From the NCBI GenBank assembly GCA_027024125.1, contig JALVSV010000160.1, forward strand, positions 1-6,079: DNA of 6,079 bases, read 5' to 3'. This document shows positions 1 to 5,968 of the stretch, piece by piece. Under the pieces are notes generated by a model, which was not told the origin of the DNA, did not search any database, and saw only the letters and a list, made by a program, of their open reading frames with translations. Position 1 is the stretch's first letter, and each line of letters opens with the position of its first letter. A program made the position numbers and the translations under genes. This stretch comes from Methylothermaceae bacterium (GTDB lineage Bacteria > Pseudomonadota > Gammaproteobacteria > Methylococcales > Methylothermaceae).

Positions 1-1549
1 TTATGGAGCATTTGACATCCTCATCACAATGGCACGCAAGCAAAGACAACACTCGTTCAACTACCCAAAGATCGATACGAAGCATCAAATGGTAACGTTC
101 CGCAGCCGGTAAAAAGGCACCTGGCATGAGCAGTCTTTCACCGGGAGGCTGTAAACGCAACAGTGTTTCATAATGCCTCTCACGGACAGACGAATGAGCT
201 TTCAAGGGAACGATTGCCTGTGCGTAGAGGCGGAAGTAGCCTTCTTCCAGGGCTTTTTCCAGACGGCTGACCCAATTCATTTCCCGGCGTTGCTGGCTTA
301 GGTCCAGGTCGTCGGCCCGGTAGACCTGGATACGGTTGCGTCCCTGCTCCTTGGCCATGAAACAGGCAGCATCTGCCTGACTGAGAGCAATGTCTCCATT
401 TGCCATGTTTTCATCCAGGGCCACTACGCCGAAACTGGCGCTGCAATGAAACGGACGGCCCTCCCAGACGAACACCCATAAATTCAGCTGCTCACGCAGA
501 ACCTGCAATCTCTCCAAAGCCTGATCCAAGTCACAGTTACGCAATATGAGTGCGAATTCGTCACCACCCAACCGAGCCAGAATATCCTCTGGATGGATCA
601 TCTTTTGCAGCAATGCGGCCAGTTGTCCGAGCAGTTCATCCCCTGCAGAGTGACTGCAAGTATCGTTGATGACTTTGAATTGATCCAGGTCGATGTAACA
701 AAGAACACTGTGATGTCCTCGCTCCAGCTCCTGCAAAGCCGAAGACAGATGCTGCTGAAATTCATATCGGTTGAACAAACCGGTCAAGGCGTCGTGACGG
801 GCCTGGTAGCGCAATTTCTGGTTCGCCTGCTGCCTTGCCAGGACCACTCCGATCAAAGTGGCCACTTTTTCCATGAACAAGCGATTGCGGGGAGTCAAAC
901 GCTGTCCAGGTTTCATTTGCACAGCCATCCAGCCGTGACTGTCCTGCCCGTTACAGATACACAATTCAATCAAATGTCCGGCCGGGTCCTCCCTTATCCT
1001 GCTCGATCCTGAGTATGAGCAGATTTCCCGTGGGGCACCTTCGGGTTTGAGAGGACAGTCAGACAATTCCGAAACCACCCCCCTCTCATGCCCCTGGCGG
1101 GCGAGCAACCGATAGGAGTGCTGAACTGGATCGTACGACCAGACTGCAGCGTTGGGTTGTAACTGCAAGCCTGGGAAATGGATCAAACGGTGTAACACTT
1201 GATCGAGAAATCGGGGCGAATCATCAAGTGCCGATTGCAGGATCTCATGGAGCAGAGCTTCTTCACCCGATTTGCGATGCAACTCTGCCAACAGTCTTTC
1301 AAGGAACACCACCGACAACAACGCCAGGATACTGACCGCCAATCCCGGCAATTCTTCCCAACCATCCCAGATGAAACCACGCCAGTCCTGGGTATTCTCC
1401 ACCAGGGTCCATGACTGACGTACCCCCATCAACAGCAGCATCAACGCCAGGAAACCAATCCGCCAATCATTCAGTCGCCGCCAGACCCACAATGCCAAAA
1501 GCAGGGCCAACGCCCGAATGGCAATGGACAAACACAGAATCAGGCTCAT
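1..1549 (-). CDS. Membrane-anchored GGDEF-EAL protein (cyclic-di-GMP turnover), C-terminus outside the window
   Basis: Read on the minus strand, the frame is open from ATG 1549 to the window edge (516 codons) and is cut inside the EAL domain. A GGAG ribosome site lies 5 nt before the ATG. Residues 3-23, 30-46 and 67-84 look like membrane segments. Residues 95-235 form a poorly recognised, possibly GAF-like sensor region. The GGDEF domain starts at DALTGLFNR (253) and has an intact GGDEF signature at 328-332, so diguanylate cyclase activity is possible. The product-inhibition site RxxD is degenerate: HPED at 319-322. A typical EAL opening follows (LEKALEEGYFRLYAQAIVPL), with ETL at 461-463 in place of EAL; the metal-binding Glu is kept. 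The protein breaks off at CSI, where families continue into N-L-S. Expected role: inner-membrane control of c-di-GMP. Whether it makes or degrades c-di-GMP cannot be decided without the rest of EAL. It is last in a probable sppA-PepSY operon. Confidence 0.93.
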   Translation of the reverse strand, partial: MSLILCLSIAIRALALLLALWVWRRLNDWRIGFLALMLLLMGVRQSWTLVENTQDWRGFIWDGWEELPGLAVSILALLSVVFLERLLAELHRKSGEEALLHEILQSALDDSPRFLDQVLHRLIHFPGLQLQPNAAVWSYDPVQHSYRLLARQGHERGVVSELSDCPLKPEGAPREICSYSGSSRIREDPAGHLIELCICNGQDSHGWMAVQMKPGQRLTPRNRLFMEKVATLIGVVLARQQANQKLRYQARHDALTGLFNRYEFQQHLSSALQELERGHHSVLCYIDLDQFKVINDTCSHSAGDELLGQLAALLQKMIHPEDILARLGGDEFALILRNCDLDQALERLQVLREQLNLWVFVWEGRPFHCSASFGVVALDENMANGDIALSQADAACFMAKEQGRNRIQVYRADDLDLSQQRREMNWVSRLEKALEEGYFRLYAQAIVPLKAHSSVRERHYETLLRLQPPGERLLMPGAFLPAAERYHLMLRIDLWVVERVLSLLACHCDEDVKCSI

Positions 1550-1569
1550 GCTGACTCCACTAGTAGAAA

Positions 1570-1827
1570 TCAGTGCCCTTCAGGGCGCTCTTTCAATATC
1601 TTGCCACTTTGTGCTTCTACGCGAATGTGTCGGACCCGACCATCGGGCGTCAGCACCCGGATGACATGAACATCACGATCCTCTTTCTTGACGGTCTTGC
1701 CACCCAAAACCCGACCCTCGATTTTCTTTTGCACCAGCTTGGCGGCAGCCTCGAGATTCATAGGAGAAGCGGCCACAGCAATCTCAACCAGCAACATTAA
1801 AACTGCGAGGCTTGTCGTTCGAGTCAC
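1570..1827 (-). CDS. Small exported PepSY-domain protein
   Basis: This is an 85-residue protein. The start is GTG (1827-1825), which overlaps the TGA of the upstream sppA-like gene in a GTGA junction. GGGGAG lies 6 nt upstream, supporting this start and translational coupling. Residues 1-20 form a signal peptide (Arg3, a hydrophobic run, then AVAA), oddly with Glu15 inside the hydrophobic core. Residues 25-82 resemble one PepSY repeat: an amphipathic helix (LEAAAKLVQKKIEGRVLGGK), then strands containing VIRVLTPDGRVRHIRVEA and the closing SGKIL turn. PepSY domains occur in periplasmic or extracellular proteins. In M4 peptidase propeptides they act as inhibitors, but the function of free-standing small ones is mostly unknown. 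Being coupled to a membrane peptidase gene makes a modulator of that peptidase an attractive but unproven idea. The GGDEF-EAL start is 20 bp downstream. Confidence 0.88.
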   Translation of the reverse strand: MTRTTSLAVLMLLVEIAVAASPMNLEAAAKLVQKKIEGRVLGGKTVKKEDRDVHVIRVLTPDGRVRHIRVEAQSGKILKERPEGH

Positions 1828-2786
1828 TGCAAGCTCCCCATTCCACTTGCCAACACCCAGCCCAGACCTTCTCCCACGCTGGTTCCAAACTTCCTTGCCA
1901 GTCTTTTCCAGACCTCCTCCTTGGGAGTGAAATCGATGATATCATCCGCCCCAATCACGTTCCTGGCTACCGAACGAATATCCCCAATACCATCGGCGAG
2001 CCCCAGTTCTATGCTTTGACTGCCGGTCCACACCAGCCCTGAAAACAAATTTGGATCATCCTTAAGGCGATCCCCTCTTCCTTGTTTGATCGCAGCAATG
2101 AACTGTTGATGAACCTCGTTCAACAACCCCTGAATATGCGCTTTTTCCTCTGGCTTGACAGGAGAAAAGGGATCCATGATCGCTTTATGCTTTCCTGCCG
2201 TCAGCAGACGCCTTTCCACACCAAGTTTGTGAATTGCATCGACAAAGCCAAAAGAGCTCATGATGACACCGATAGAACCGACGATGCTTGCAGGACTCAC
2301 ATAGATCTTGTCGGCAGCGGCAGCGATGTAATAACAACCGGAAGCGCACATATCCCCAATCACTGCCACGATGGGCAAATCTGGCTTGTCCTGCTTGATC
2401 CTGCGTATGGCCTCGAAGACCGAGGCGGCCTGAACAGGGCTGCCTCCAGGAGAATTCATCTGCAGCACGATTCCCTGGGTATGTTCGTTTTCCACAGCCT
2501 GCTGAAGCCCCTTGATGAGCACCTCGGCACTGGCAGGAGAATCCTGCATGATCATTCCCTTGACTCCGACCAAGGCTGTGAACTTGCCCTGTTCCATCGG
2601 ATTGACCTCGGGCCAGGTTTTGAAAAGGCTCGCTGTCACCACGACCAGATAGACAAAGAACAGCGTCCGGAAGAACACATTCCACCGCCGGCCGCGCCGG
2701 CGCTCGGCCAGGGTCTCCATAGCCAGTTTCTCGAGCACTTCCCGTTCCCATGGTTCCTGCGGACTACCGCCAGATTCCTGTGTCAT
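1824..2786 (-). CDS. sppA: SppA-type signal peptide peptidase, short S49 family
   Basis: A 320-residue protein, about the length of single-domain SppA proteins (B. subtilis type) and half that of E. coli SppA (618). Start ATG 2784-2786 is preceded by AGGGGA with a 6-nt gap. Residues 1-36 are a charged cytoplasmic segment, and 37-55 (FFRTLFFVYLVVVTASLF region) a single membrane anchor. The S49 domain spans roughly 69-285. It includes MNSPGGSP (110-117), the nucleophile motif ASGCYY with Ser149, the GSIGVI strand (170-175), and AGKHK (197-201), which carries the general-base lysine, probably Lys201. The spacing matches the Ser147/Lys199 dyad of B. subtilis SppA. Expected role: cutting signal peptides left in the inner membrane after preprotein processing, with the active site outside the cytoplasm. 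It is first in a tightly packed set with the PepSY and GGDEF-EAL genes. A structured repeat occupies the gap upstream. I found no convincing promoter in 2787-2858. Confidence 0.93.
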   Translation of the reverse strand: MTQESGGSPQEPWEREVLEKLAMETLAERRRGRRWNVFFRTLFFVYLVVVTASLFKTWPEVNPMEQGKFTALVGVKGMIMQDSPASAEVLIKGLQQAVENEHTQGIVLQMNSPGGSPVQAASVFEAIRRIKQDKPDLPIVAVIGDMCASGCYYIAAAADKIYVSPASIVGSIGVIMSSFGFVDAIHKLGVERRLLTAGKHKAIMDPFSPVKPEEKAHIQGLLNEVHQQFIAAIKQGRGDRLKDDPNLFSGLVWTGSQSIELGLADGIGDIRSVARNVIGADDIIDFTPKEEVWKRLARKFGTSVGEGLGWVLASGMGSLQ

Positions 2787-2858
2787 TCTTTTCCCCTGGA
2801 AAATTTGCTAACGATCATGAAACTTCTTTTCACCCCGATACATGAAAGATCCAAGCAG

Positions 2859-3060
2859 GGATCAGGAGAGTGGTTTGAGGGCGTACGCGGCCTGGACGGC
2901 CGCGTCCGAACCTCCAGGGGCGAGCTGGACCGAAAGTCCGGTGGACTTTCGTAGCCACGCGAGCGCCCGGACAGGGAAGTCCGGGCCGGGCTTTCCTGCG
3001 TGGCAGGAGTGCACAGCAGGAAAGGATTCACGGCGTCCCGAAAAACCACTCCCCTGATCC
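2859..3060 (+). repeat. Multi-hairpin repeat, diverged copy A
   Basis: This fills most of the 341-bp gap between the sugar dehydrogenase stop and the sppA start. The outer arms are GGATCAGGAGAGTGGTTT (2859-2876) and its near-perfect inverse (3043-3060). Inside are four hairpins in the same order as copies B and C: stem 2885-2892/2898-2905 (loop TGGAC), stem 2931-2939/2943-2951 (CGAAAGTCC), stem 2965-2972/2979-2986 (GCCCGGAC, loop AGGGAA) and stem 2991-2999/3016-3024 (CTTTCCTGC). Shared single-stranded blocks include CAGGGGCGAG, CGAGCGCCC, GCACAGCAGGA and CACGGCGT. The outer arms differ from those of B and C, and I see no target duplication, so this is an old copy or another subfamily. TGAAAGAT (2843-2850) and ATCTTTCA (3074-3081) may extend the inverted arms. 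The orientation is the same as copy C. Confidence 0.85.
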
Positions 3061-3072
3061 CCGCCCACCATG

Positions 3073-3092
3073 TATCTTTCACAGTAAAGATA
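3073..3092. repeat. Small AT-rich hairpin after the sugar dehydrogenase gene
   Basis: TATCTTT and AAAGATA form a 7-bp stem around a 6-nt loop, 36 bp past the dehydrogenase stop on the minus strand. It has no following U-run and little GC, so it is a poor intrinsic terminator. It may be part of the outer end of repeat copy A. Confidence 0.4.
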
Positions 3093-3127
3093 GTAACCAT
3101 TCAAAGATGAATAAGAGCATAACAAGC

Positions 3128-4234
3128 TCATGGACGATAACGGATGCGATAGATCACCCCCCGCAGATCGTCTGAAACCAGCAAAGACCCATCGGGCATC
3201 TGCAAGATATCCACGGGACGTCCCATGACCTTGTCGCCAGGCTGCAACCAACCTTCGGCAAACGGATGTTCTGCTACCGGCTTTCCATCCTTGAATTCTA
3301 TCCAGACCACCTTGTATCCGGCAGGTTCGGAACGATTCCAAGAACCATGCTGGGCCACGAACAATTGCCCCCGGTAGGGAGTGGGAAACTGGTCTCCCGT
3401 ATAGAAACGCAATCCCAAAGGAGCCACGTGAGCGCCAAATTGCCAGGCAGGCGGTGTATATTGTTCGCAATCCGCATACTGGCCAAATTTTGGATCAGGG
3501 ATGGCCTCTCCATGACAGTAAGGATAGCCGAAGTGGAGTCCTGCTTTGGCGGCATGGTTCAATTCATCCGGAGGCACGTCGTCACCCAGCCAATCCCTGC
3601 CGTTGTCGGTGAACCATAGAGTGCCGGTACCCGGCTGCCAGTCGAAGCCAACGCTGTTGCGTACCCCGTGGGCAAAAATCTCAAACCCACTGCCGTCGGT
3701 ATTCAGTCGCACCAGGGTGGCGTAGATTTCCTTCTCCGGCTTGCAGATATTGCAGGGAGCCCCTATCGCCGTATAAAGTTTGCCATCGGGACTGATGCGC
3801 AAATATTTCCAGCCATGCCAGAGATCCGTAGGGAAGGCATCGAAAACGACCTCGGGTTTGGGTGGATCTGTCAAGTGGGAGCCGATATTGCGAAAACGCA
3901 GGATTCTCGAGACCTCGGCCACATAGAGGTCTCCCTCGTGGAAGGCCACTCCATTGGGCATGGTCAACCCCTGGGCCAGGACATGTTTCTCTTCCGCCTT
4001 GCCGTCACCATCCCTGTCACGCAGCGCGTAAATCTTACCTGCGGTCCGTGTCCCCACATAGACGGTCCCGTCTTCGCCCAAAGCCAACGAACGGGCATTG
4101 CGCACCTCTCTGGCAAAGATCTCGATCACGAAACCGGGCGGCAATTGTATCAGCGTGGACACCGGATCGACCACGGCCCATGCCAGCCCTATCCAACCCC
4201 AACCCAACAACAGCCAATGCAACCTATTCAACAT
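3128..4234 (-). CDS. Exported PQQ-type sorbosone/glucose dehydrogenase family protein
   Basis: A 368-residue protein from ATG 4234-4232, with GGAGG 8 nt upstream. Residues 1-20 are a signal peptide ending AWA, so the protein should be periplasmic. The rest is a six-bladed propeller of the glucose/sorbosone dehydrogenase family. Visible landmarks are LPPGFVIEIFA (31-41), the calcium-loop-like DRDGDGKAE (73-81), HGWKYLRISPDGKLY with the candidate catalytic His140, HGVRNSVGFDW (189-199), WFTDNGRDWLGDDVPPDELN (207-226), YPYCHG (237-242) and HGSWNRS (296-302). Cys161 and Cys164 (CNIC), and Cys240 with Cys256, could form disulfides. Family members oxidise aldose sugars using PQQ. The true substrate cannot be read from sequence, and some homologues have no proven activity. 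A perfect TTGACA lies upstream on the minus strand (4287-4282), but there is no good -10 at the right distance. The start region faces htpX divergently across repeat copy B. Confidence 0.9.
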   Translation of the reverse strand: MLNRLHWLLLGWGWIGLAWAVVDPVSTLIQLPPGFVIEIFAREVRNARSLALGEDGTVYVGTRTAGKIYALRDRDGDGKAEEKHVLAQGLTMPNGVAFHEGDLYVAEVSRILRFRNIGSHLTDPPKPEVVFDAFPTDLWHGWKYLRISPDGKLYTAIGAPCNICKPEKEIYATLVRLNTDGSGFEIFAHGVRNSVGFDWQPGTGTLWFTDNGRDWLGDDVPPDELNHAAKAGLHFGYPYCHGEAIPDPKFGQYADCEQYTPPAWQFGAHVAPLGLRFYTGDQFPTPYRGQLFVAQHGSWNRSEPAGYKVVWIEFKDGKPVAEHPFAEGWLQPGDKVMGRPVDILQMPDGSLLVSDDLRGVIYRIRYRP

Positions 4235-4305
4235 CTTTCCCCCCTCCTGCTTTAACTTTCTCTTTCACGATGTCCGAAATCTGTCAATATAGCGCGCATC
4301 AGGAC

Positions 4306-4572
4306 CAGGGCTCCGTCATCTATTCATGCCGGGGCGGGTGGTCTGCTTCCAAAAACGCCGTGAATACTTTCTTGCTGTGCAGTCCTGCTGCGCAAGAAAG
4401 CCCTGCCCAAACTTCCCTGTTTGGGCGCTCGCCTGTCTACGAAAGTTCACTGGACTTTCGGTCCTGGCTCGCCCCTGTAGGCTCCACGCCGGCTTCCCTG
4501 CCGGCGAGGCTTTCGAATCAGACCACCCGCCCCTTCAATCAGTCCTTTACGGGGTTAGATGACGTGGTCCTG
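4306..4572 (-). mobile_element. Multi-hairpin MITE-like element, copy B
   Basis: This is the inverse of copy C and has exactly its length (267 bp, 203-bp core at 4331-4533). In the core I count 14 substitutions and no gaps against C. The outermost ends are imperfect inverted repeats: CAGGGCTCCGTCAT on the left, and on the right the inverse of CAGGACCACGTCAT. The inner arms are GGGGCGGGTGGTCTGC (from 4331) and its inverse ending at 4533. Hairpins include 4405-4412/4419-4426 (GCCCAAAC) and 4487-4493/4500-4506 (CGCCGGC). The element sits in the divergent gap between the sugar dehydrogenase and htpX and stops 54 bp short of the htpX promoter. The flanks TAGCGCGCAT (4290-4299) and TCGCGCCCAG (4573-4582) match at 7 of 10 positions, possibly a decayed target duplication if the left end is taken at CAGGAC (4300). 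Confidence 0.88.
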
Positions 4573-4626
4573 TCGCGCCCAGACCTCATGACGCAGAAGC
4601 CGAAAATTCCAGGTAAAATGGTAGGT

Positions 4627-4655
4627 CTTGAAAAAACCTGCTCCTTACCCCATTA
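4627..4655 (+). promoter_or_regulatory. Sigma-32 (heat-shock) type promoter for htpX
   Basis: CTTGAAA (4627-4633) and CCCCATTA (4648-4655) are separated by 14 bp. This matches the RpoH consensus CTTGAAA-N(13-17)-CCCCAT essentially perfectly. Transcription would begin near 4661-4664, leaving a leader of about 28 nt before the htpX start. E. coli HtpX is a known stress-induced protease, so the position makes biological sense. Confidence 0.8.
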
Positions 4656-4690
4656 ACTAATGGACAACATTCCTGGAGGATCGATCAATC

Positions 4691-5596
4691 ATGCTGAGAA
4701 TATTACTGTTTCTAGCCACCAATGTCGCCATTATGGCGATGATCAGTATCGTCTTTCAATGGTTGGGACTGGGCACTTATCTGGACCAACAGGGGGTACA
4801 CCTCAATCTCAACGCCTTGCTCATGTTCTCGGCTTTGATCGGCATGTCCGGTTCGGTCATTTCTCTGGTGATTTCCAAATGGATGGCCAAATCATCGATG
4901 GGTGTCGTCATCATCGATCACCCCCAGAACCGGACCGAGGCCTGGCTGGTCTCCACCGTAGAGCGTCTGGCTCGTCAGGCAGGCATCGGAATGCCGGAAG
5001 TGGGCATCTTCCCTCAGCCATCCCCCAACGCATTCGCCACCGGAATGAACAAAAACGCAGCCCTGGTGGCTGTCAGCACCGGCCTGCTGGAAACCATGAA
5101 CGCCGATGAAATCGAGGCAGTGCTCGGCCACGAGATCACTCACGTGGCCAACGGTGACATGGTGACCATGGCCCTGGTACAAGGGGTCGTGAACACCTTC
5201 GTCTATTTTTTCGCCACCATCATCGGCCATATCGTCGACCGTGCCCTGTTTTCTTCCCGTGATGGCGAAGGGGGATATTATGGATATGGCCCTGGATATT
5301 ACATCACTCAGTTGGTCGCCCAGATCGTTCTTGGGATCCTGGCGAGCATGATCGTCATGTGGTTCTCGCGCTGGCGGGAGTTTCGCGCAGATGCTGGCGG
5401 TGCCAGACTGGCTGGTCGTTACAAGATGATCGCAGCACTGGAGGCATTGCGCCGGGCTGCCGAACCCGAGGACCTACCCGGGGAATTCGCAGCCTTCGGT
5501 ATCAATGGCGCCATTGGCAGGGGTCTGGCACGGCTGTTCATGAGCCATCCGCCCATTGAGGAACGTATCGAAGCCCTGAAAAGGTTGCAGGGCTGA
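4691..5596 (+). CDS. htpX: HtpX, inner-membrane zinc metalloprotease (M48B)
   Basis: A 301-residue protein, close to E. coli HtpX (293). GGAGG at 4675-4679 precedes ATG 4691 by 11 nt, which is slightly long. Membrane segments lie at about 4-24 and 40-61, with two further hydrophobic stretches at 160-182 and 205-225. The zinc site is HEITH (147-151), with third ligand Glu230 in EFRADAGGA. The PSPNAFATG block (110-118) and the C-terminal MSHPPIEERIEAL are typical of the family. HtpX degrades misfolded or damaged inner-membrane proteins and works alongside FtsH in E. coli. A Gly/Tyr-rich loop, GEGGYYGYGPGYY (192-204), sits between the two late hydrophobic segments; loop content there varies in the family. 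The gene has its own heat-shock promoter and is bracketed by inverted copies of the mobile repeat, with no other gene in its transcription unit. Confidence 0.97.
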   Translation: MLRILLFLATNVAIMAMISIVFQWLGLGTYLDQQGVHLNLNALLMFSALIGMSGSVISLVISKWMAKSSMGVVIIDHPQNRTEAWLVSTVERLARQAGIGMPEVGIFPQPSPNAFATGMNKNAALVAVSTGLLETMNADEIEAVLGHEITHVANGDMVTMALVQGVVNTFVYFFATIIGHIVDRALFSSRDGEGGYYGYGPGYYITQLVAQIVLGILASMIVMWFSRWREFRADAGGARLAGRYKMIAALEALRRAAEPEDLPGEFAAFGINGAIGRGLARLFMSHPPIEERIEALKRLQG

Positions 5597-5617
5597 ATTG
5601 ATGGTGGCCATTTACGT

Positions 5618-5627
5618 CCGCCTTTCC
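5618..5627 (+). repeat. Left target-site duplication of element C
   Basis: CCGCCTTTCC immediately precedes the CAGGACC end of the element and is repeated exactly at 5895-5904, directly after its other end. The match runs one base further on each side (CCGCCTTTCCC), because the element itself begins with C. Confidence 0.8.
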
Positions 5628-5894
5628 CAGGACCACGTCATTAAACACGTAACGGATTGAATGAAGGGGCAGGTAGTCTGCTTCGAAAGCCTCGCCGGCA
5701 GGGACGCCGGCGTGGGGCCTACAGGGGCGAGCCCGGACCGAAAGTCCAGTGAACTTTCGCAGACGGGCGAGCGCCCAAACAGGGAAGTTTGGGCAGGACT
5801 TTCTTGCACAGCAGGACTGCACAGCAAGAAAGTATTTACGGCGTTTTTCGAAGCAGATCACCTGCCCCGGGACCGAATAGATGACAGAGCCCTG
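5628..5894 (+). mobile_element. Multi-hairpin MITE-like element, copy C (best preserved)
   Basis: A 267-bp element with ends CAGGACCACGTCAT and, inverted, CAGGGCTCTGTCAT (10 of 14 match). Inner inverted arms at 5666-5688 and 5846-5868 (GGGGCAGGT...) pair at 21 of 23 positions. Between them lie four hairpins: 5693-5699/5706-5712 (CGCCGGC, loop AGGGAC), 5739-5745/5753-5759 (CGAAAGT), 5773-5780/5787-5794 (GCCCAAAC, loop AGGGAA) and 5798-5807/5824-5833 (ACTTTCTTGC, with a small GCAG/CTGC hairpin in its loop). It has no convincing coding region. Perfect 10-bp direct repeats flank it, so it looks inserted. With no transposase, it must be moved in trans if it moves at all. It resembles MITEs more than REP/BIME elements, which are much shorter. 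It fills most of the gap between htpX and the next gene. Confidence 0.9.
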
Positions 5895-5904
5895 CCGCCT
5901 TTCC
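5895..5904 (+). repeat. Right target-site duplication of element C
   Basis: CCGCCTTTCC follows the GAGCCCTG end of the element and is identical to 5618-5627. Confidence 0.8.
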
Positions 5905-5943
5905 CGTGAGGCTTGCCCCACCAGCGGAAACCGATTCATAATG

Positions 5944-5963
5944 TCTCCAGAACTTTTTGGAGG
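5944..5963 (+). promoter_or_regulatory. Possible leader hairpin covering a ribosome binding site
   Basis: CTCCA (5945-5949) can pair with TGGAG (5958-5962), and wobble pairs at both ends (5944/5963, 5950/5957) extend the stem to 7. The Shine-Dalgarno GGAGG (5959-5963) of the next gene would be buried in this stem. The stem is short and could be chance. Confidence 0.35.
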
Positions 5964-5968
5964 CAGAC

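Noticed and set aside
593..1012. A 139-codon plus-strand frame at the left
   Set aside because: It lies antisense to the GGDEF-EAL gene, whose frame is open across the whole left region and carries the GGDEF motif.
2082..2954. A 290-codon plus-strand frame opposite sppA
   Set aside because: It is antisense to a gene with clear S49 catalytic motifs, has a composition typical of a shadow frame (rich in His, Arg and Asp) and matches no family I recognise.
3073..3092. Intrinsic terminator of the sugar dehydrogenase gene
   Set aside because: The stem is AT-rich and has no U-tract after it on the transcribed strand.
2783..3100. A 105-codon minus-strand reading frame through repeat copy A, with similar frames through B (4326-4562, 3862-4656) and C (5538-5939, 5612-5827) giving related peptides such as ESPAQTSLFGRSP
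   Set aside because: The peptides resemble each other only because they are translations of the same repeat. The frames run across element ends and into neighbouring genes, have no consistent start or ribosome site, and are interrupted or shifted between copies. They are likely to appear in databases as spurious hypothetical proteins.
3668..4255. A 195-codon plus-strand frame opposite the sugar dehydrogenase
   Set aside because: The opposite strand encodes a full-length propeller enzyme with a signal peptide and recognisable motifs. This frame is its antisense shadow.
4259..4287. Sigma-70 promoter for the sugar dehydrogenase from a perfect TTGACA on the minus strand (4287-4282)
   Set aside because: At 16-18 bp spacing the -10 candidate is AAGAGA-like, too far from TATAAT to call.
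2859..5894. CRISPR array or integron attC sites as an explanation of the repeats
   Set aside because: The copies are 200-270 bp long, more than 1 kb apart, in mixed orientation, and not separated by uniform spacers. The arm and hairpin pattern does not fit attC.
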